The translations under genes were made by a program, and so were the position numbers. Shown here in pieces: positions 63,548-64,000 of a DNA stretch of 64,000 nt. This stretch comes from Alphaproteobacteria bacterium (GTDB lineage Bacteria > Pseudomonadota > Alphaproteobacteria > Micropepsales > Micropepsaceae): positions 1 through 64,000 of the forward strand of contig JAICHV010000001.1 of assembly GCA_025924715.1 (NCBI GenBank), written 5' to 3'. Each line of letters opens with the position of its first letter. Position 1 is the stretch's first letter. A model generated the notes under the pieces. It had not been told where the DNA came from and searched no databases. It saw only the letters and a list, made by a program, of their open reading frames with translations.

Positions 63548-64000
63548 ATGCCTTTGTCCGACACAACTTGCCGCGCAGCAAAGCCGGCCGCTAAGCTGAA
63601 AAAGCTGTCGGATTCCGGTGGGCTCCAGTTGTGGGTTTTTCCGAACGGGTCCCGGCTCTGGCGGCTGGCATATAGATTCGGCCGCAAACAGAAACTGTTG
63701 AGCCTGGGACGCTACCCCGAGGTGGGCTTAGGCGAAGCCAGGGATGCCCGCGACGCTGCACGCAAACAACTTCGCGGCAACATTGACCCCTCCCAAGCAA
63801 AACAGGCTGCCCGTCAGAACCAGGGTATGGGGACAACTTTTCAACATGTTGTGAAAGAATATCTCGCAAAGTTGGAGCGTGAGCAGCGCGCTGACGCGAC
63901 CAAGAAAAAAGCGGAATGGGTCCTAAGCTTGGTCGAGGCTCGTCTCGCTGGCCGGATCCTGCATGACATTACCTCCGCAGATGTGCTGGACGCCCTTCGC
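63548..64000 (+). CDS. Tyrosine-family site-specific integrase, 5' part (runs off the window)
   Basis: The open frame runs 151 codons from ATG (AGGGAG eight bases upstream) to the window end without a stop. The N-terminal part is the DUF4102 arm-DNA-binding domain (LSDSGGLQLWVFPNGSRLWR, LGRYPEVGLGEARDARDAAR). The core-binding SAM-like domain begins near residue 100 (TFQHVVKEYLAKLE). The catalytic domain lies outside. The location beside tRNA-Thr matches P4-type integrases of genomic islands. Confidence 0.93.
   Translation, partial: MPLSDTTCRAAKPAAKLKKLSDSGGLQLWVFPNGSRLWRLAYRFGRKQKLLSLGRYPEVGLGEARDARDAARKQLRGNIDPSQAKQAARQNQGMGTTFQHVVKEYLAKLEREQRADATKKKAEWVLSLVEARLAGRILHDITSADVLDALR

Overview
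The window is a chromosomal segment of a high-G+C alphaproteobacterium. The evidence is the conserved order murA - DUF2948 - hisD - UPF0262 - LMW phosphatase - infA - maf - rng - yacG near the right end, a caa3 oxidase coupled to an alternative complex III, and UPF0262/DUF2948 genes that are largely confined to this class. The genus cannot be fixed from sequence alone; a Rhizomicrobium/Micropepsaceae-like or caulobacterial relative would fit.

Region 1 (about 0.1-29.4 kb) is an envelope or exopolysaccharide locus. The left arm, on the minus strand, holds export and assembly genes: an O-antigen ligase/polymerase-type membrane protein, a TPR-like anchor protein, a GumC/Wzc-type co-polymerase with tyrosine autokinase, a secreted beta-barrel, a secreted low-complexity Ala/Asn-rich protein of unknown role, a Wza/GumB-type export protein and a PPP-family phosphatase. 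Next come a PglF/WbpM-type 4,6-dehydratase and a PglE/DegT-type aminotransferase. The middle (12.4-24.9 kb), visibly less G+C rich and with several TTG/GTG starts, holds three GT4 glycosyltransferases (one PglA-like), an AsnB-type amidotransferase, a MurJ-like flippase, two polytopic membrane proteins (one a candidate Wzy), a UDP-HexNAc dehydrogenase, a PglC-type initiating phosphoglycosyltransferase and a PglD/NeuD-type acyltransferase. Together these predict a glycan primed with a diacetylbacillosamine-like sugar and carrying a HexNAc uronic acid, possibly amidated.

Region 1b (25.2-29.4 kb) is a compact ACP - KASIII - SDR - KASIII - Rieske oxygenase cassette on the plus strand. It starts divergently from the PglD/NeuD-like gene. 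I read it as a possible dedicated acyl-ACP supply for decorating the glycan; this is the most novel-looking part of the window. A LapG-like periplasmic cysteine protease gene closes the region.

Region 2 (30.6-41.9 kb, minus strand) is one long translationally coupled operon, actABCDEF - small membrane protein - SCO - ctaCDEF-like: an alternative complex III (quinol:cytochrome c reductase) with its aa3/caa3-type cytochrome c oxidase and a copper chaperone.

Region 3 (42.0-51.5 kb) has an ASRT-family (sensory rhodopsin transducer-like) protein without any rhodopsin. It is divergent from a tightly coupled plus-strand operon encoding a TPP enzyme, an enolase-superfamily dehydratase/racemase, a YdiJ-like FAD/Fe-S 2-hydroxyacid dehydrogenase and an amylo-1,6-glucosidase-like enzyme. 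An SDR gene faces its 3' end. This looks like a sugar or sugar-acid catabolic unit.

Region 4 (51.7-56.1 kb) is a two-gene RND efflux pump. Region 5 (56.3-63.2 kb) is tRNA-Phe plus the housekeeping cluster. Region 6 (63.3 kb to the end) is tRNA-Thr(GGT) followed at once by the start of a tyrosine-integrase gene. This marks the edge of an integrative element that continues past the window.
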